64,000 nucleotides of DNA, taken from positions 78,002 to 142,001 of the forward strand of contig JAYNQW010000007.1 of NCBI GenBank assembly GCA_038114465.1, in the 5' to 3' direction. This document shows, piece after piece, positions 1-9,226 of this stretch. The notes under the pieces were generated by a model. The model ran no database searches and was not told the origin of the DNA. It saw nothing but the letters and a program-made list of their open reading frames with translations. Numbering within the stretch: the first letter of the stretch is position 1; each line of letters begins with the position of its first letter. The translations under genes and the position numbers were made by a program. Source of the DNA: CALINB01 sp938045325 (GTDB lineage: Bacteria; Pseudomonadota; Alphaproteobacteria; Rhodospirillales; CALINB01).

Positions 1-143
1 GCCTTGCCGGCCGGGCGTTTCGCGATCAGCACACGGCCGTCCGTATCGACCAGGGCCGCCGCACTCACCAACACCGTCGGCAAGCCGGTCGCCGTTTTCG
101 TTTCAACATGCAGACAGCCGTTGTCAGGACCGGTAATCGGCAT
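1..143 (-). CDS. mutT: MutT-like 8-oxo-dGTP pyrophosphatase (Nudix), N-terminal part only
   Basis: This is the first 47 codons of a gene running off the left edge. The frame reads from an ATG at 143-141 and contains VLVSAAALVDTDGRVLIAKR, the first beta-strands of a Nudix fold of the MutT type, which removes oxidised dGTP from the nucleotide pool. The Nudix box itself lies outside the window. The start overlaps the end of argJ by 20 bases, so the two are probably translationally coupled; argJ-mutT is a familiar alphaproteobacterial pair. The family call rests on N-terminal resemblance plus neighbourhood. Confidence 0.7.
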   Translation of the reverse strand, partial: MPITGPDNGCLHVETKTATGLPTVLVSAAALVDTDGRVLIAKRPAGK

Positions 144-1353
144 TGATCGAAATGTATTCGTGGGTAAGGTCGCAGGTCCAGACGGTCGCTTTCCCTTTAC
201 CAGCGCCGACATCAATAGCGATATCGACGTTTTGACCCTTAAGGTGTTTTGCGACCGGACGTTCGTCATATCCCTTCACGGCACCCTGACCGTTCGCGAT
301 CAGCACGCCGCCGATTTTAATCTTGAGTTTCTTCTGATTGACCCGGTCGGGGGCTTTGCCGACCGCCATGATCAAACGGCCCCAGTTGGCGTCTTCCCCG
401 GCGATAGCCGTTTTCACCAACGGTGAATTCGCGACTGTCAGGCCGATCCGCCGGGCAGCGGCATCGCTGGCCGCCCCTGTTACCGTGACCGAGATAAACT
501 TACTCGCCCCCTCACCGTCTTTGACGATTTGATGGGCGAGGTCGATCATGACTTCGTTGAGAACTTTACAGAAGTTTTTTAAGTGCGCGTTCGATACCGC
601 GGTGACTTTTTTATGATCCGCTTTACCGGTCGCAAACATCAACACGGTATCGCTCGTCGAGGTGTCGCTATCGACGGTAATGCTGTTGAACGATTGATCG
701 ACGGATGCCCTCGTTAATGCTTGCAACACCCGCGAGGGGATTTTCGCATCCGTAAACACATAAGCCAGCATCGTCGCCATATTCGGCGCAATCATGCCCG
801 AGCCTTTGGCTATACCGGCAATGTTGACGTTCTTACCGGCAATCGTCGCCGTGCGCACACAACCCTTCGGAAACGTATCCGTGGTCATGATTGCGCGTGC
901 ACCGTTTTCCCAATTGCCGGCTTTTAAGGCACTTTGCATGCCCGGCAGACCATCGAGGATTTTCTGCACCGGCAAATCTTCGCCGATCACACCGGTCGAG
1001 CACACATAGACCTGAGATTTTGGGCACTGCAACAGCGCCGCGGCGCTTTGAACCGTTTTCGCAACCGCCCGTTCGCCGGCCTTGCCGGTAAACACATTGG
1101 CATTGCCCGAGTTCACGACCAGGCCCCGTGCCACACCACCCTTAAGAGCCTTGCGGCACCACTGCACGGGCGCCGATGCGGTTTGCGATTTTGTCAATGT
1201 GCCCGCTACCGTGGTTCCCGGCGCGGTTTCCACCAGCATCACATCAAGCCGCTGGCGATACCGCAAACCCGCCGCCGCGGTTGCGAGCTTAACCCCCGCG
1301 ATCGCCGGAATTTTGGGAAACCGTTTCGGTGCCAATGGTGATGTTTTGGCCAT
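124..1353 (-). CDS. argJ: Bifunctional glutamate N-acetyltransferase / amino-acid acetyltransferase ArgJ
   Basis: ArgJ transfers the acetyl group from N-acetylornithine to glutamate, recycling it in arginine synthesis, and in many bacteria also makes N-acetylglutamate from acetyl-CoA. At 409 aa it has normal family length. The self-processing site is visible: the GMIAPNMATMLAY stretch places the predicted cleavage between Ala193 and Thr194, with Thr194 becoming the N-terminal nucleophile of the beta chain. The C-terminus ends INADYRS, close to the usual INAxYRT/S ending. It lies 41 bases downstream of the parvulin gene on the same strand and overlaps mutT, suggesting one transcript. Confidence 0.95.
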   Translation of the reverse strand: MAKTSPLAPKRFPKIPAIAGVKLATAAAGLRYRQRLDVMLVETAPGTTVAGTLTKSQTASAPVQWCRKALKGGVARGLVVNSGNANVFTGKAGERAVAKTVQSAAALLQCPKSQVYVCSTGVIGEDLPVQKILDGLPGMQSALKAGNWENGARAIMTTDTFPKGCVRTATIAGKNVNIAGIAKGSGMIAPNMATMLAYVFTDAKIPSRVLQALTRASVDQSFNSITVDSDTSTSDTVLMFATGKADHKKVTAVSNAHLKNFCKVLNEVMIDLAHQIVKDGEGASKFISVTVTGAASDAAARRIGLTVANSPLVKTAIAGEDANWGRLIMAVGKAPDRVNQKKLKIKIGGVLIANGQGAVKGYDERPVAKHLKGQNVDIAIDVGAGKGKATVWTCDLTHEYISINADYRS

Positions 1354-1394
1354 GGCTCATGATCCATGCGTGTTATGCAAAATGAGCGAGGTTT

Positions 1395-2258
1395 CTATTG
1401 CTTCTTGGGCGCATTGTCCAGCGCAGACTGGCCCGCCTTGCGGATATCGATCTTGGCATCCTTACGCAATTGTTTGACCAAATTGCTGCCCAATTCGCTG
1501 GAAAGATCAGAGACCAGCTGCTCACGAACCTCTTCGATGGCGGGCGGCTTCGCCGTGCGGCGGCCTTCGACCTTAATCACGTGCCAACCATATTGCGTTT
1601 GAACGGGCCGTTTCGAGAACTTCCCTTTTTTCATGGCAAAGGCGGCCTTGGAAAATGCCGGCAGCATCTGGCCCTTGCGGAAGTAACCCAAATCGCCGCC
1701 ATTGGCACCGGACGGCCCGGTAGAATGTGTTTTCGCAAGCTGTTCGAAGTTTTCCCCGTTGCGAAGTTTCTTGATAATTTCATGCGCTTTTTTTTCGGTT
1801 TTCACCAAAATATGACGCGCATGGACTTCGCTTTGATTTTTCGTGTCCTCGACCATTTTCTGATAGCGCGCCTTCAATGCCTTTTCGGTCAAATTGTCTT
1901 CAATATATTTCACCAAAAAAGCGCGCTCCAAAATTTGATCGCTGATTCGTTTCAAACGGCGCTTCATGGTATCGTCTTTATGCAGATTTTTCCGGCGGGC
2001 TTCACCGGCGATCAATACCGAATTAATGACTTGATTCATCAAGGCGGGATACAGAGTATGCGCCGGCAAGGCCTGCAGCTCCTGCGGCAATAATTCGCGA
2101 GCGTCATCCAAAGTGGATTTACGGATTTCTTCGCCGTTCACGACCGCGAAGATCGGATCCTTTTCAGCCGAGTTTTTATCGGCGGCAAACACCGGCTCAG
2201 CCGTCAGAGTGACGGCAACGCTAAATAAACTTATTAAGACGACACGCGCAATTTTCAT
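1395..2258 (-). CDS. Exported parvulin-type peptidyl-prolyl cis-trans isomerase
   Basis: This is a 287-aa periplasmic foldase. Residues 1-26 look like a Sec signal peptide ending EPVFAA. Residues about 35-140 form a SurA/PrsA-like chaperone arm, and about 144-235 are the PpiC/rotamase domain, with HARHILVK, GGDLGYF and YGWHVIKVE as hallmarks. It probably assists folding of exported proteins, which suits its position divergent from secA. The last 50 residues are charged and probably non-catalytic. It precedes argJ on the same strand. It could be named PpiC or PrsA-like; the sequence does not decide between them. Confidence 0.88.
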   Translation of the reverse strand: MKIARVVLISLFSVAVTLTAEPVFAADKNSAEKDPIFAVVNGEEIRKSTLDDARELLPQELQALPAHTLYPALMNQVINSVLIAGEARRKNLHKDDTMKRRLKRISDQILERAFLVKYIEDNLTEKALKARYQKMVEDTKNQSEVHARHILVKTEKKAHEIIKKLRNGENFEQLAKTHSTGPSGANGGDLGYFRKGQMLPAFSKAAFAMKKGKFSKRPVQTQYGWHVIKVEGRRTAKPPAIEEVREQLVSDLSSELGSNLVKQLRKDAKIDIRKAGQSALDNAPKKQ

Positions 2259-2568
2259 GAAATTATCCTTACTGGGTGTGTGACCGGCCCACGATGTTGA
2301 GGCCGTTATTCGAGGCCATGTTATCAGCCCCGCCGGAGCAACACCACCAGCCCTGCGTGGCCTTTACCGAACGGCCAAGATATCAAGGCCTCGCTAACCC
2401 TCTGGATTCCCCAGGAATTTCATGAAAATACCCTCCTCTGTTACATTGACAGACGGCGTTTCGGTCTCTATCTCTCTCACCAGATAGGATCGATCGATAT
2501 TGACCGGCTCGGCTCGGAAACAGCCTTTACCGCTGTGATGGGTACTCCCCGGAATTTTGGGACTTTTC
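2259..2568. other. Divergent intergenic region between the parvulin gene and secA
   Basis: A 310-base gap without a convincing ORF. It must hold outward promoters for both genes. The only clear promoter-like match I see points toward secA (TTGACA at 2446). No riboswitch or tRNA was recognised. A SecM-like secretion monitor is not visible. Confidence 0.6.
2446..2474 (+). promoter_or_regulatory. Candidate sigma70-type promoter for secA
   Basis: A perfect TTGACA -35 (2446-2451) is followed after 17 bases by TATCTC (2469-2474), a 4/6 match to the -10 consensus. It lies 95 bases upstream of the secA ATG. Pattern match only. Confidence 0.4.
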
Positions 2569-5331
2569 ATGCTTCAATCCCTCGCCAAGCGAATCTTTGG
2601 CTCAGCCAACGAGCGCTATCTCAAAGGCCTGCAAAAAGACATCGACGCCATCAATGCCCTCGAGCCCGAACTCGAGGCACTCAGCGATGACGACATTAAG
2701 GCACGCACCGACTGGCTACGTAAGCGGCATTTGGAAGGTGGCGAATCCCTCGACGAACTGATGACCGAAGCCTTCGCCACTGTCCGCGAAGCCGCCAAGC
2801 GCACTCTCGGCCAACGCCATTTTGATGTGCAGCTGATGGGCGGGATCGTTCTGCATCGGGGCAACATCGCGGAAATGAAAACCGGTGAAGGCAAAACCCT
2901 GGTTTCCACCTTGCCGGTTTATCTAAATGCGCTGGCCGGTCAAGGTGTGCATGTCGTGACCGTCAACGATTACCTCGCGCAACGCGATGCGGAATGGATG
3001 GGCCAGGTTTATAACTTCCTCGGCCTGACCGTCGGCTGCATCGTTCACGGCCTCGAAGACGAACAACGCCAAAAGGAATACGCCTGCGACGTGACCTATG
3101 CGACCAACAATGAGCTCGGCTTCGATTACCTGCGCGACAATATGAAATTCGGGCTCGATGAAATGGTGCAGCGGGAATTCAACTACGCCATCGTCGATGA
3201 GGTGGACTCGATTTTGATCGATGAAGCGCGGACACCGCTGATTATTTCAGGTCCGACGGAAGACACCTCCGATCTCTATTCATCCATCGACAAGCTCATT
3301 CCCGAATTCGACGAATCCGATTACGAAAAAGACGAAAAGGCTCGCACGGCGACCTTTACTGAAGCCGGCATGGAAAAACTTGAGAACCTGCTGCGCGAAA
3401 GAGGCCTGATGGAAACGGGCAATCTGTATGACCTCAATAATATTTCGTTGGTATATCACGCCAATTCCGCGCTGAAAGCTCATGTCCTCTTCGAGCGCGA
3501 CACCGATTACATCGTCAAGGACGACAAGGTCGTGATTATCGACGAGTTCACCGGACGCATGATGGAAGGCCGACGCTATTCCGAAGGCCTGCACCAGGCC
3601 TTGGAAGCCAAAGAAGGCGTGTCGATCGAAAACGAAAACCAAACCCTCGCCTCGATCACGTTCCAAAATTATTTCCGGCTCTATCCCAAACTTGCCGGCA
3701 TGACCGGCACGGCCATGACGGAAGCCGGCGAGTTCGATGAAATCTACAAACTCCAGGTTATCGAAATCGACACCAATGTGCCTTGCGTCCGCAAAGATGA
3801 AGATGACGAGGTATACCGGACCGTCGCGGAAAAAAGTAACGCGATCATCGATTTGCTCGAAGATTGCCACAAGCGCAAACAGCCCGTTTTGGTCGGCACG
3901 GTCAGTATCGAAAAATCCGAACAACTTGCCGCACAGCTGAAGAAGCGCAAAATTCCCCATAACGTGCTGAACGCCCGCCATCACGAGCAGGAAGCGCTCA
4001 TCATCGCCCAAGCCGGTGCGCCGGGCGGCGTGACGATCGCCACCAACATGGCCGGACGCGGTACCGATATTCAGCTCGGCGGCAATCTCGACATGCGCAT
4101 CGAACAGGAAGTCAAAGAGAACATGTCCGCCGAACAGCGGGAAAAGAAAATCGAGGAAATCAAGGCCGACATCGAAGCCAAGCGCCAAATTGTGCTCGAG
4201 GCCGGCGGTCTTTACGTTGTCGGCACCGAACGTCACGAAAGCCGGCGCATCGATAACCAACTGCGCGGCCGATCCGGTCGGCAAGGCGACCCGGGCGGCT
4301 CCAAGTTTTTCCTATCCCTCGAAGACGACCTCATGCGTATCTTCGGTTCCGAGCGCATTGACGGTATGCTGAAAAAACTCGGTCTCGAAGAAGGCGAAGC
4401 CATCATGCACCCCTGGGTGAACAAGGCGCTCGAGAAGGCCCAGGAGAAAGTCGAAGAACGCAACTTCGAAATCCGGAAAAACCTGCTCAAGTTCGACGAT
4501 GTGATGAATGATCAGCGCAAAGTCATTTACGAGCAGCGTAAGGAGCTTATGGATTCCGAAGACGTCTCGGAAGACCTCCGCGATATGCGCCATCAGGTCA
4601 TTGAAGATTTAATCTCACTGCATATTCCGGAAAAAGCCCTGCCGGAACAATGGAACGCGGACGCCCTGCATGGGGAGATCCTTCGTATCTTTGCCCTCAA
4701 CCTGCCCATCCTCGAATGGGTTAAAGAAGAAGGCATCGCGGATGCGGAAATTCAAGAACGCCTTGAAGATGTCACCAACCGTCAATATGCCGAGAAAGTC
4801 GCTCATTACGGCACCGAGTTGATGCGCACGGTCGAAAAAAGCGTGCTGTTGCAAGTGCTCGACCAAACCTGGAAAGAGCACCTACTCACCCTCGATCATA
4901 TGCGCCAAGGCATCGGCTTGCGCGCCTACGGCCAGCGCGATCCGCTGAACGAATATAAAAGCGAAGCGTTCGAATTGTTTTCAGTTATGCTGGAGAATCT
5001 GCGCGAACGCACCAGCCTGACCATGGCACATCTAGAATTTGAGTTTGAAAACGAAGACACGCTCGACTTCGGCCACCCGCAACAGCAAATGGTCGAATCC
5101 CGGTTTGACCCATCCCTGGAATTCCTTGGCAATGAAGAAGACGAAGAGCTCGTCGGCTTTGAGGGCGCTGAAAACCAAGGCGGCGTCGCCGTTGCGCCGG
5201 TGCGTTCTCGTCAGGCTGCCGATGAAATCGACCCGAACGATCCCGAGACTTGGGGCCGGGTCTCGCGCAACTCACCATGCCCCTGCGGTTCAGGCAAAAA
5301 ATACAAACAATGCCACGGGAAACTGAGTTAA
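2569..5331 (+). CDS. secA: Preprotein translocase ATPase SecA
   Basis: SecA is the motor that pushes unfolded preproteins through SecYEG. The chosen start is the ATG giving MLQSLAKRIFGSANERYLK, the usual SecA N-terminus; a TTG 12 bases upstream is in frame but unnecessary. The protein is 920 aa. It shows Walker A around residues 103-110 (MKTGEGKT), Walker B VDEVDSILIDE near 208-220, the preprotein crosslinking region, the second nucleotide-binding fold with GRGTDIQLGGN and QLRGRSGRQGD, and a C-terminal zinc motif CPCGSGKKYKQCH for SecB and phospholipid binding. The presence of the zinc tail is consistent with a SecB-using proteobacterium. Confidence 0.98.
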   Translation: MLQSLAKRIFGSANERYLKGLQKDIDAINALEPELEALSDDDIKARTDWLRKRHLEGGESLDELMTEAFATVREAAKRTLGQRHFDVQLMGGIVLHRGNIAEMKTGEGKTLVSTLPVYLNALAGQGVHVVTVNDYLAQRDAEWMGQVYNFLGLTVGCIVHGLEDEQRQKEYACDVTYATNNELGFDYLRDNMKFGLDEMVQREFNYAIVDEVDSILIDEARTPLIISGPTEDTSDLYSSIDKLIPEFDESDYEKDEKARTATFTEAGMEKLENLLRERGLMETGNLYDLNNISLVYHANSALKAHVLFERDTDYIVKDDKVVIIDEFTGRMMEGRRYSEGLHQALEAKEGVSIENENQTLASITFQNYFRLYPKLAGMTGTAMTEAGEFDEIYKLQVIEIDTNVPCVRKDEDDEVYRTVAEKSNAIIDLLEDCHKRKQPVLVGTVSIEKSEQLAAQLKKRKIPHNVLNARHHEQEALIIAQAGAPGGVTIATNMAGRGTDIQLGGNLDMRIEQEVKENMSAEQREKKIEEIKADIEAKRQIVLEAGGLYVVGTERHESRRIDNQLRGRSGRQGDPGGSKFFLSLEDDLMRIFGSERIDGMLKKLGLEEGEAIMHPWVNKALEKAQEKVEERNFEIRKNLLKFDDVMNDQRKVIYEQRKELMDSEDVSEDLRDMRHQVIEDLISLHIPEKALPEQWNADALHGEILRIFALNLPILEWVKEEGIADAEIQERLEDVTNRQYAEKVAHYGTELMRTVEKSVLLQVLDQTWKEHLLTLDHMRQGIGLRAYGQRDPLNEYKSEAFELFSVMLENLRERTSLTMAHLEFEFENEDTLDFGHPQQQMVESRFDPSLEFLGNEEDEELVGFEGAENQGGVAVAPVRSRQAADEIDPNDPETWGRVSRNSPCPCGSGKKYKQCHGKLS

Positions 5332-5358
5332 GGCCCTTAGCGAAACGAACACCGCGCC

Positions 5359-5586
5359 TTAATTATTGTTATCCTCATCGTCTTGGTTTTTCCAAAACCG
5401 GCCCAGCGCCATATCGAGTAATGGTGGCATCAGAAAAATGTGCGCAAAGAAAATCAAAATGATCGTGATGTTGAATTCGAGCAACTCTTCGCCGAGGTCG
5501 TTGATCTGAATACCGAGCAGCTCAAACGTGACTACCAACGAAATGAAGATGATGAGTGTATACAACAGCCACTTCGGTTTAAACAT
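5359..5586 (-). CDS. Small two-helix membrane protein of unknown function
   Basis: A 75-aa protein starting MFKPKWLLYTLIIF. Residues about 5-26 and 40-58 are strongly hydrophobic and would form two membrane helices; the C-terminus is polar and acidic (KNQDDEDNNN). I do not recognise a family. It starts 17 bases after the stop of the MOSC gene on the same strand, so it may be the last gene of an accA-MOSC transcript. It converges on secA with only 27 bases between the stops. Confidence 0.6.
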   Translation of the reverse strand: MFKPKWLLYTLIIFISLVVTFELLGIQINDLGEELLEFNITIILIFFAHIFLMPPLLDMALGRFWKNQDDEDNNN

Positions 5587-5603
5587 TGTTGGAGCCTTTA
5601 ATA

Positions 5604-6074
5604 TTAATTCAGCGGCTCAACAACATCGCCGGGGCGGATGACGCCGCCTTCGATCACATTGCAATTCAAGCCCGAGCGATGCAGCAATACCGTCACAATT
5701 TTTTTATTGAGTACGCCTTCGAGATACCTGCAGGGTTCATTGATCCGAACCCCCAACAACACGGCATCGCCGACCTTAAATTTTTTACCGACCAAATGGG
5801 TCAGTGGCACGTCACGCACGGTGAGGTTACGCCGGGATTCATGGGGCGCCAAGTCAACATTATGATCCCGCTTTAATGCATCAAGCACTTCGCTTTCGAT
5901 AAGCGTGAGATGCCGTCCCGGTACGTCTTTGTGTGAAAATTCGCCGATGCCGAGACAGTAACGGTCGCCCTCAAGGCCCTTGCCGGCGATCAACGTGCCT
6001 TCGGTGAGCTCTTGCATATCCGCGGCGGCTTTCTCGGCGGCATGAATGAATTCGAGCCGGCCCGACCAGGTCAT
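5604..6074 (-). CDS. Stand-alone MOSC domain protein
   Basis: A 156-aa single-domain MOSC protein. MOSC domains, also found at the end of eukaryotic Moco sulfurases and in YiiM and mARC proteins, bind molybdenum cofactor or carry sulfur on a conserved cysteine. The expected features are visible: GLEGDRY near residues 33-39, RRNLTVRDV near 81-89, and the key cysteine Cys115 in EPCRYLEG. The start codon directly abuts the accA stop, which suggests translational coupling, but no functional link to fatty-acid synthesis is evident. The substrate is unknown. Confidence 0.85.
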   Translation of the reverse strand: MTWSGRLEFIHAAEKAAADMQELTEGTLIAGKGLEGDRYCLGIGEFSHKDVPGRHLTLIESEVLDALKRDHNVDLAPHESRRNLTVRDVPLTHLVGKKFKVGDAVLLGVRINEPCRYLEGVLNKKIVTVLLHRSGLNCNVIEGGVIRPGDVVEPLN

Positions 6075-7031
6075 TTACGCGAGACCCTTTTGGCCGATCT
6101 CAAGAAATTTATCGCGGCGCGCGGCTTTAAGCTCATTACCACCGAGCGCCAATAACGGCACGAGCACTTTTTCGAGGGCCGCACCGACCGCTTTGATCGT
6201 GTCCTCTGGATGGCGGTGCGCCCCCCCCATGGGTTCAGGAACGATGGTATCGATAACACCGAGTTCTTCGAGATCCGCCGCCGTATGCTTCAAGGCTTCG
6301 GCGGCTGTTTCCTTGGCGTCGTTATCGCGCCATAAGATTGATGCACAACCTTCCGGCGAGATCACCGAGTAAATTGCATGTTCAAGCATGATCACCGAAT
6401 TGGCCGCCGCGATCGCCATGGCGCCGCCCGAGCCGCCTTCACCGATGATGACGCTGACGATCGGCACTTTAATATGAAGACACGCTTCAATTGAGCGCGC
6501 GATTGCCTCGGCCTGGCCGCGCGCTTCAGCATCAATGCCAGGATAGGCGCCTGCGGTATCAACAAACGTAATGACAGGTATGCCGAACTGATCGGCGAGG
6601 TTCATCAAGCGGATCGCCTTACGATATCCTTCGGGGCGCGCCATGCCGAAATTATGGGCGACACGCGATTCCGTATCGTGGCCTTTTTCATGACCGATCA
6701 CCATTACCGACCGGCCGTTAAAACGACCCAAGCCGCCCACGATGGCTTTATCCTCGCCGAAGGAACGGTCACCGGCAAGCGGCGTAAAATCGGTGATCAA
6801 CGCTTTTAAGTAATCCATCATATGCGGACGATTTTGATGGCGCGCGACCTGCGTCTTTTGCCAAGGCGTTAGCTTGGCATAGGTTTGTTCTAAAATCTTT
6901 TCGGCGCGCAACTCAAGCTTCGCGACCTCTTCGGTCACGTTCAGCTCGCCCTGATCCATTTGGTGGCGCAGCTCTTCAATCTTGCCTTCGATCTCAGCCA
7001 AAGACTCTTCAAAATCCAGATAATTTGGCAT
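6075..7031 (-). CDS. accA: Acetyl-CoA carboxylase carboxyltransferase subunit alpha
   Basis: AccA pairs with AccD to move the carboxyl group from biotin to acetyl-CoA, making malonyl-CoA for fatty-acid synthesis. The 318-aa length is typical. It begins MPNYLDFEESLAEIEGKI, the standard alphaproteobacterial AccA opening. The crotonase-like core has PGIDAEARGQAEAIA and the oxyanion-hole stretch GEGGSGGAMAIA, ending in a C-terminal helix region. accD is not in this window, as is usual where the subunits are unlinked. It is followed without a gap by the MOSC gene and is divergent from the TRAP operon. Confidence 0.97.
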   Translation of the reverse strand: MPNYLDFEESLAEIEGKIEELRHQMDQGELNVTEEVAKLELRAEKILEQTYAKLTPWQKTQVARHQNRPHMMDYLKALITDFTPLAGDRSFGEDKAIVGGLGRFNGRSVMVIGHEKGHDTESRVAHNFGMARPEGYRKAIRLMNLADQFGIPVITFVDTAGAYPGIDAEARGQAEAIARSIEACLHIKVPIVSVIIGEGGSGGAMAIAAANSVIMLEHAIYSVISPEGCASILWRDNDAKETAAEALKHTAADLEELGVIDTIVPEPMGGAHRHPEDTIKAVGAALEKVLVPLLALGGNELKAARRDKFLEIGQKGLA

Positions 7032-7320
7032 CGCGGGCTTTTAGCACGTTGTTTCAATGGGGCCAAATCAATTTGCAAAGAATTCCTGCGGAATCAAAGA
7101 GTTGAGCCGATTTAAGCGAGGCAAGCCCCATACCTGCCCCGCAAGAACGGCTCTCATAAAGGATAATCTGCGCCGGAATCCAATTGTTCCAAAGGTTGCG
7201 GACACAATGGCGTATTTACGCCGGAAAAACCTTGAGGTCTGCCGGAAAATGCTCAACAGTATTCGGTATACATAAAGCCGAAATTCAACGACAGCGAGAG
7301 ACATGATGGGAGGTGCAATG

Positions 7321-8469
7321 ATGAGCAAGCTCAAAACCGATTCCAAAAAATCCAAACCCAGCGCCCGGCGCAAGTTCTTAAAACTCGGCGGCCTCGCCGC
7401 TGCCGGTACCGCGGCAACCGTCGCGTTCCCGCAAATTTCCCGCGCCGCGACGACGACGCTGAAAATGCAAGGTGCCTGGGGCGAGAAAAGCCCGTTCGCC
7501 GAAATGGCGCGCCAGTACATTAAACGCGTCGAGGAACAAGCCGGTGGCCGGTTAAAAATTAAATATTTGCCCTCAGGCGCGGTTGTCGGTTCCAAACAAA
7601 TCGCCGATGCGGTTAGTCGGCGTAATGTCGATGCGGGCCATAGCGTGACCGCCTATTGGTACGCCAAGAACCCGGCAGCGTCATTATTCGGCACGGGACC
7701 GGTGTTCGGCTGTAACGCGCAACAAATTCTCGCCTGGATTCACTTCGGCGGCGGCAAAGAGCTTTACCAAGAACTTCTGCAAAAGAAAATGCGGCTGAAT
7801 GTCGTCGGTTTCTTCGCCATGCCGATGCCGACCCAACCCTTGGGCTGGTTTAAAAAGCACATCCAAAAATCCGCCGATATGAAAGGCCTCAAGTACCGCA
7901 CCGTCGGCTTGGCCGCCAACGTCATGAACGAAATGGGCCTCGGTGTTGCACAGTTACCCGGCTCGGAAATCGTGCAAAACTTCGAAACCGGCCGGATCGA
8001 AGCGTTCGAGTTTAATAACCCGACCGCCGACCGCCAATTCGGTGCACAGAACGTGTCCAAACATTATCACATGGGCAGCTATCACCAAGCGGCTGAGTTC
8101 TTTGAGATCAGCTTCAACAAGCGCGTCTACAACAAACTACCGAAAGAACATCAAGCCATTTTGGAATACTCCGCCGAAGCCGCAAACACGGCAAATTACG
8201 GTTGGGCCATGGACCAATACTCAAAGGACCTGCAAAACCTCATTAATAAAGACAAGGTCAACGTGTATCGTACGGATACCTCGATCATGCAGGATCAGCT
8301 CAAAGCGTGGGATAAAGTTTTAGTTGGCCTAATGAAAGATCCGTTCTTTAAGAAAGTCGTCGATAGTCAAAAAGCCTGGAGCGAACGCGTTGCCTTCTAC
8401 GACTTGATGAATTCCGCTGACTATAAGCTTGCCTTCAAGCACTACTTCCCGGGCAAGCTGCCGTTCTAG
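7321..8469 (+). CDS. TRAP transporter solute-binding protein, DctP family (TakP-like), Tat-exported
   Basis: This is the periplasmic substrate-capture component of a TRAP importer. Four ATGs cluster at 7303-7323; the GGGAGGT ribosome site at 7308-7314 favours 7321 (382 aa). The N-terminus has a twin-arginine motif, RRKFLKLGG, before a hydrophobic stretch ending SRAA, so export in folded form by Tat is likely. The mature part carries the family's conserved arginine in LKYRTVGLA and the EFNNPTADRQFG stretch. These resemble the TakP/2-oxo-acid and mannitol/chloroaromatic group, so the ligand is probably a carboxylate. The exact ligand cannot be read from sequence. The 289 bases upstream, facing accA, hold no convincing gene. 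Confidence 0.9.
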   Translation: MSKLKTDSKKSKPSARRKFLKLGGLAAAGTAATVAFPQISRAATTTLKMQGAWGEKSPFAEMARQYIKRVEEQAGGRLKIKYLPSGAVVGSKQIADAVSRRNVDAGHSVTAYWYAKNPAASLFGTGPVFGCNAQQILAWIHFGGGKELYQELLQKKMRLNVVGFFAMPMPTQPLGWFKKHIQKSADMKGLKYRTVGLAANVMNEMGLGVAQLPGSEIVQNFETGRIEAFEFNNPTADRQFGAQNVSKHYHMGSYHQAAEFFEISFNKRVYNKLPKEHQAILEYSAEAANTANYGWAMDQYSKDLQNLINKDKVNVYRTDTSIMQDQLKAWDKVLVGLMKDPFFKKVVDSQKAWSERVAFYDLMNSADYKLAFKHYFPGKLPF

Positions 8470-8532
8470 TTAACCGGATCACCTTTTGTTAAGGATGATT
8501 CAAAATATTTTGCACTAAACTCATGTTCATGA

Positions 8533-8557
8533 GAGGCGGTTCTTCTTGAGCCGCCTC
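8533..8557 (+). terminator. Hairpin between dctP and dctQ (attenuator or mRNA-stabilising stem)
   Basis: GAGGCGGTTC (8533-8542), a 5-base loop, and GAGCCGCCTC (8548-8557) form a 10-bp stem with one G-U pair, followed by only a weak T-rich tail. Hairpins here commonly let the binding protein be made in excess of the membrane subunits. That role is inferred. Confidence 0.6.
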
Positions 8558-8617
8558 CCCTATTTTAACGCCCTTCAAAACCTTTCTTTTCTCCAAACCG
8601 CCCCCTAAGATCAGCCC

Positions 8618-9226
8618 ATGAAGGATTTTCTGTTTTCGATCGACCGGATCAGCGCCTGGATCGGCAAGGCCTTCGGCTGGTGCATCCTGATCGGTGCCGT
8701 CGGCTCGACCTACGAGGTTATTGCGACCAAACTATTCCGCGCGCCGACCCCGTGGTCCTACGATCTCAGCTACATGATGTACGGCTGTCTGTTCATGATG
8801 GCGGGAGCTTATGCCTTATCCCGCGATTCCCATGTGCGCGGCGATGTTGTCTTTCGGCTGTTGAAACCAAAAACCCAAGCGACCATCGAACTCACTCTTT
8901 ATGTTTTATTCTTCTTTCCCGGCATTTTGGCGCTAATTTATGCGGGCATCGATTACGCTTGGCAATCTTGGACCTTTAATGAAAAAAGCGTCATGAGCAT
9001 CGCGTGGTTTCCGATCTATCAATTCAAATTCATCATACCGATTGCCGCTTTCTTCCTTGCCCTGCAGGGCGTTGCCCAAGTCATTCGCTGCATCATCTGT
9101 TTGCGGGAAGGTGAATGGCCGGCGCATCTGCATGACGTTGAAGAAATTGAGGCCATGCTGCTGCACCAAAAGGAAGACGAGCAACGCCTGGCCGAAGAAG
9201 CCGCGTCAAAAGGAAGCGGCGCATGA
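8618..9226 (+). CDS. TRAP transporter small permease, DctQ family
   Basis: A 202-aa DctQ-type subunit that joins DctM to form the membrane part of the importer. Four hydrophobic segments are seen, roughly at residues 17-37, 47-67, 88-110 and 132-152. After the last helix there is a charged, glutamate-rich cytoplasmic tail (about 155-202) longer than in minimal DctQ proteins; similar tails occur in the mannitol/chloroaromatic-type group. Its stop overlaps the dctM start by four bases (ATGA), implying coupled translation in fixed stoichiometry. Confidence 0.88.
   Translation: MKDFLFSIDRISAWIGKAFGWCILIGAVGSTYEVIATKLFRAPTPWSYDLSYMMYGCLFMMAGAYALSRDSHVRGDVVFRLLKPKTQATIELTLYVLFFFPGILALIYAGIDYAWQSWTFNEKSVMSIAWFPIYQFKFIIPIAAFFLALQGVAQVIRCIICLREGEWPAHLHDVEEIEAMLLHQKEDEQRLAEEAASKGSGA

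Noticed and set aside
3280..4284. Long minus-strand ORF (334 codons) inside secA
   Set aside because: It lies wholly opposite the SecA coding frame, has no recognisable motif and no start context; a by-product of codon bias in secA.
5328..5362. TTAAGGC/GCCTTAA repeat between secA and the convergent small gene as a terminator
   Set aside because: The loop is 21 bases and the stem only 7 bp without a T-run; too weak to call.
7057..7275. A 72-codon plus-strand ORF between accA and the TRAP operon
   Set aside because: No ribosome site, no hydrophobic or domain pattern; it sits in what should be the divergent promoter region.
7258..7275. GTATAC-containing motif before the TRAP operon, and a similar TCTGGTATACAG near 49129
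   Set aside because: These resemble GntR/FCD operators but are imperfect palindromes, and no FCD regulator is nearby.
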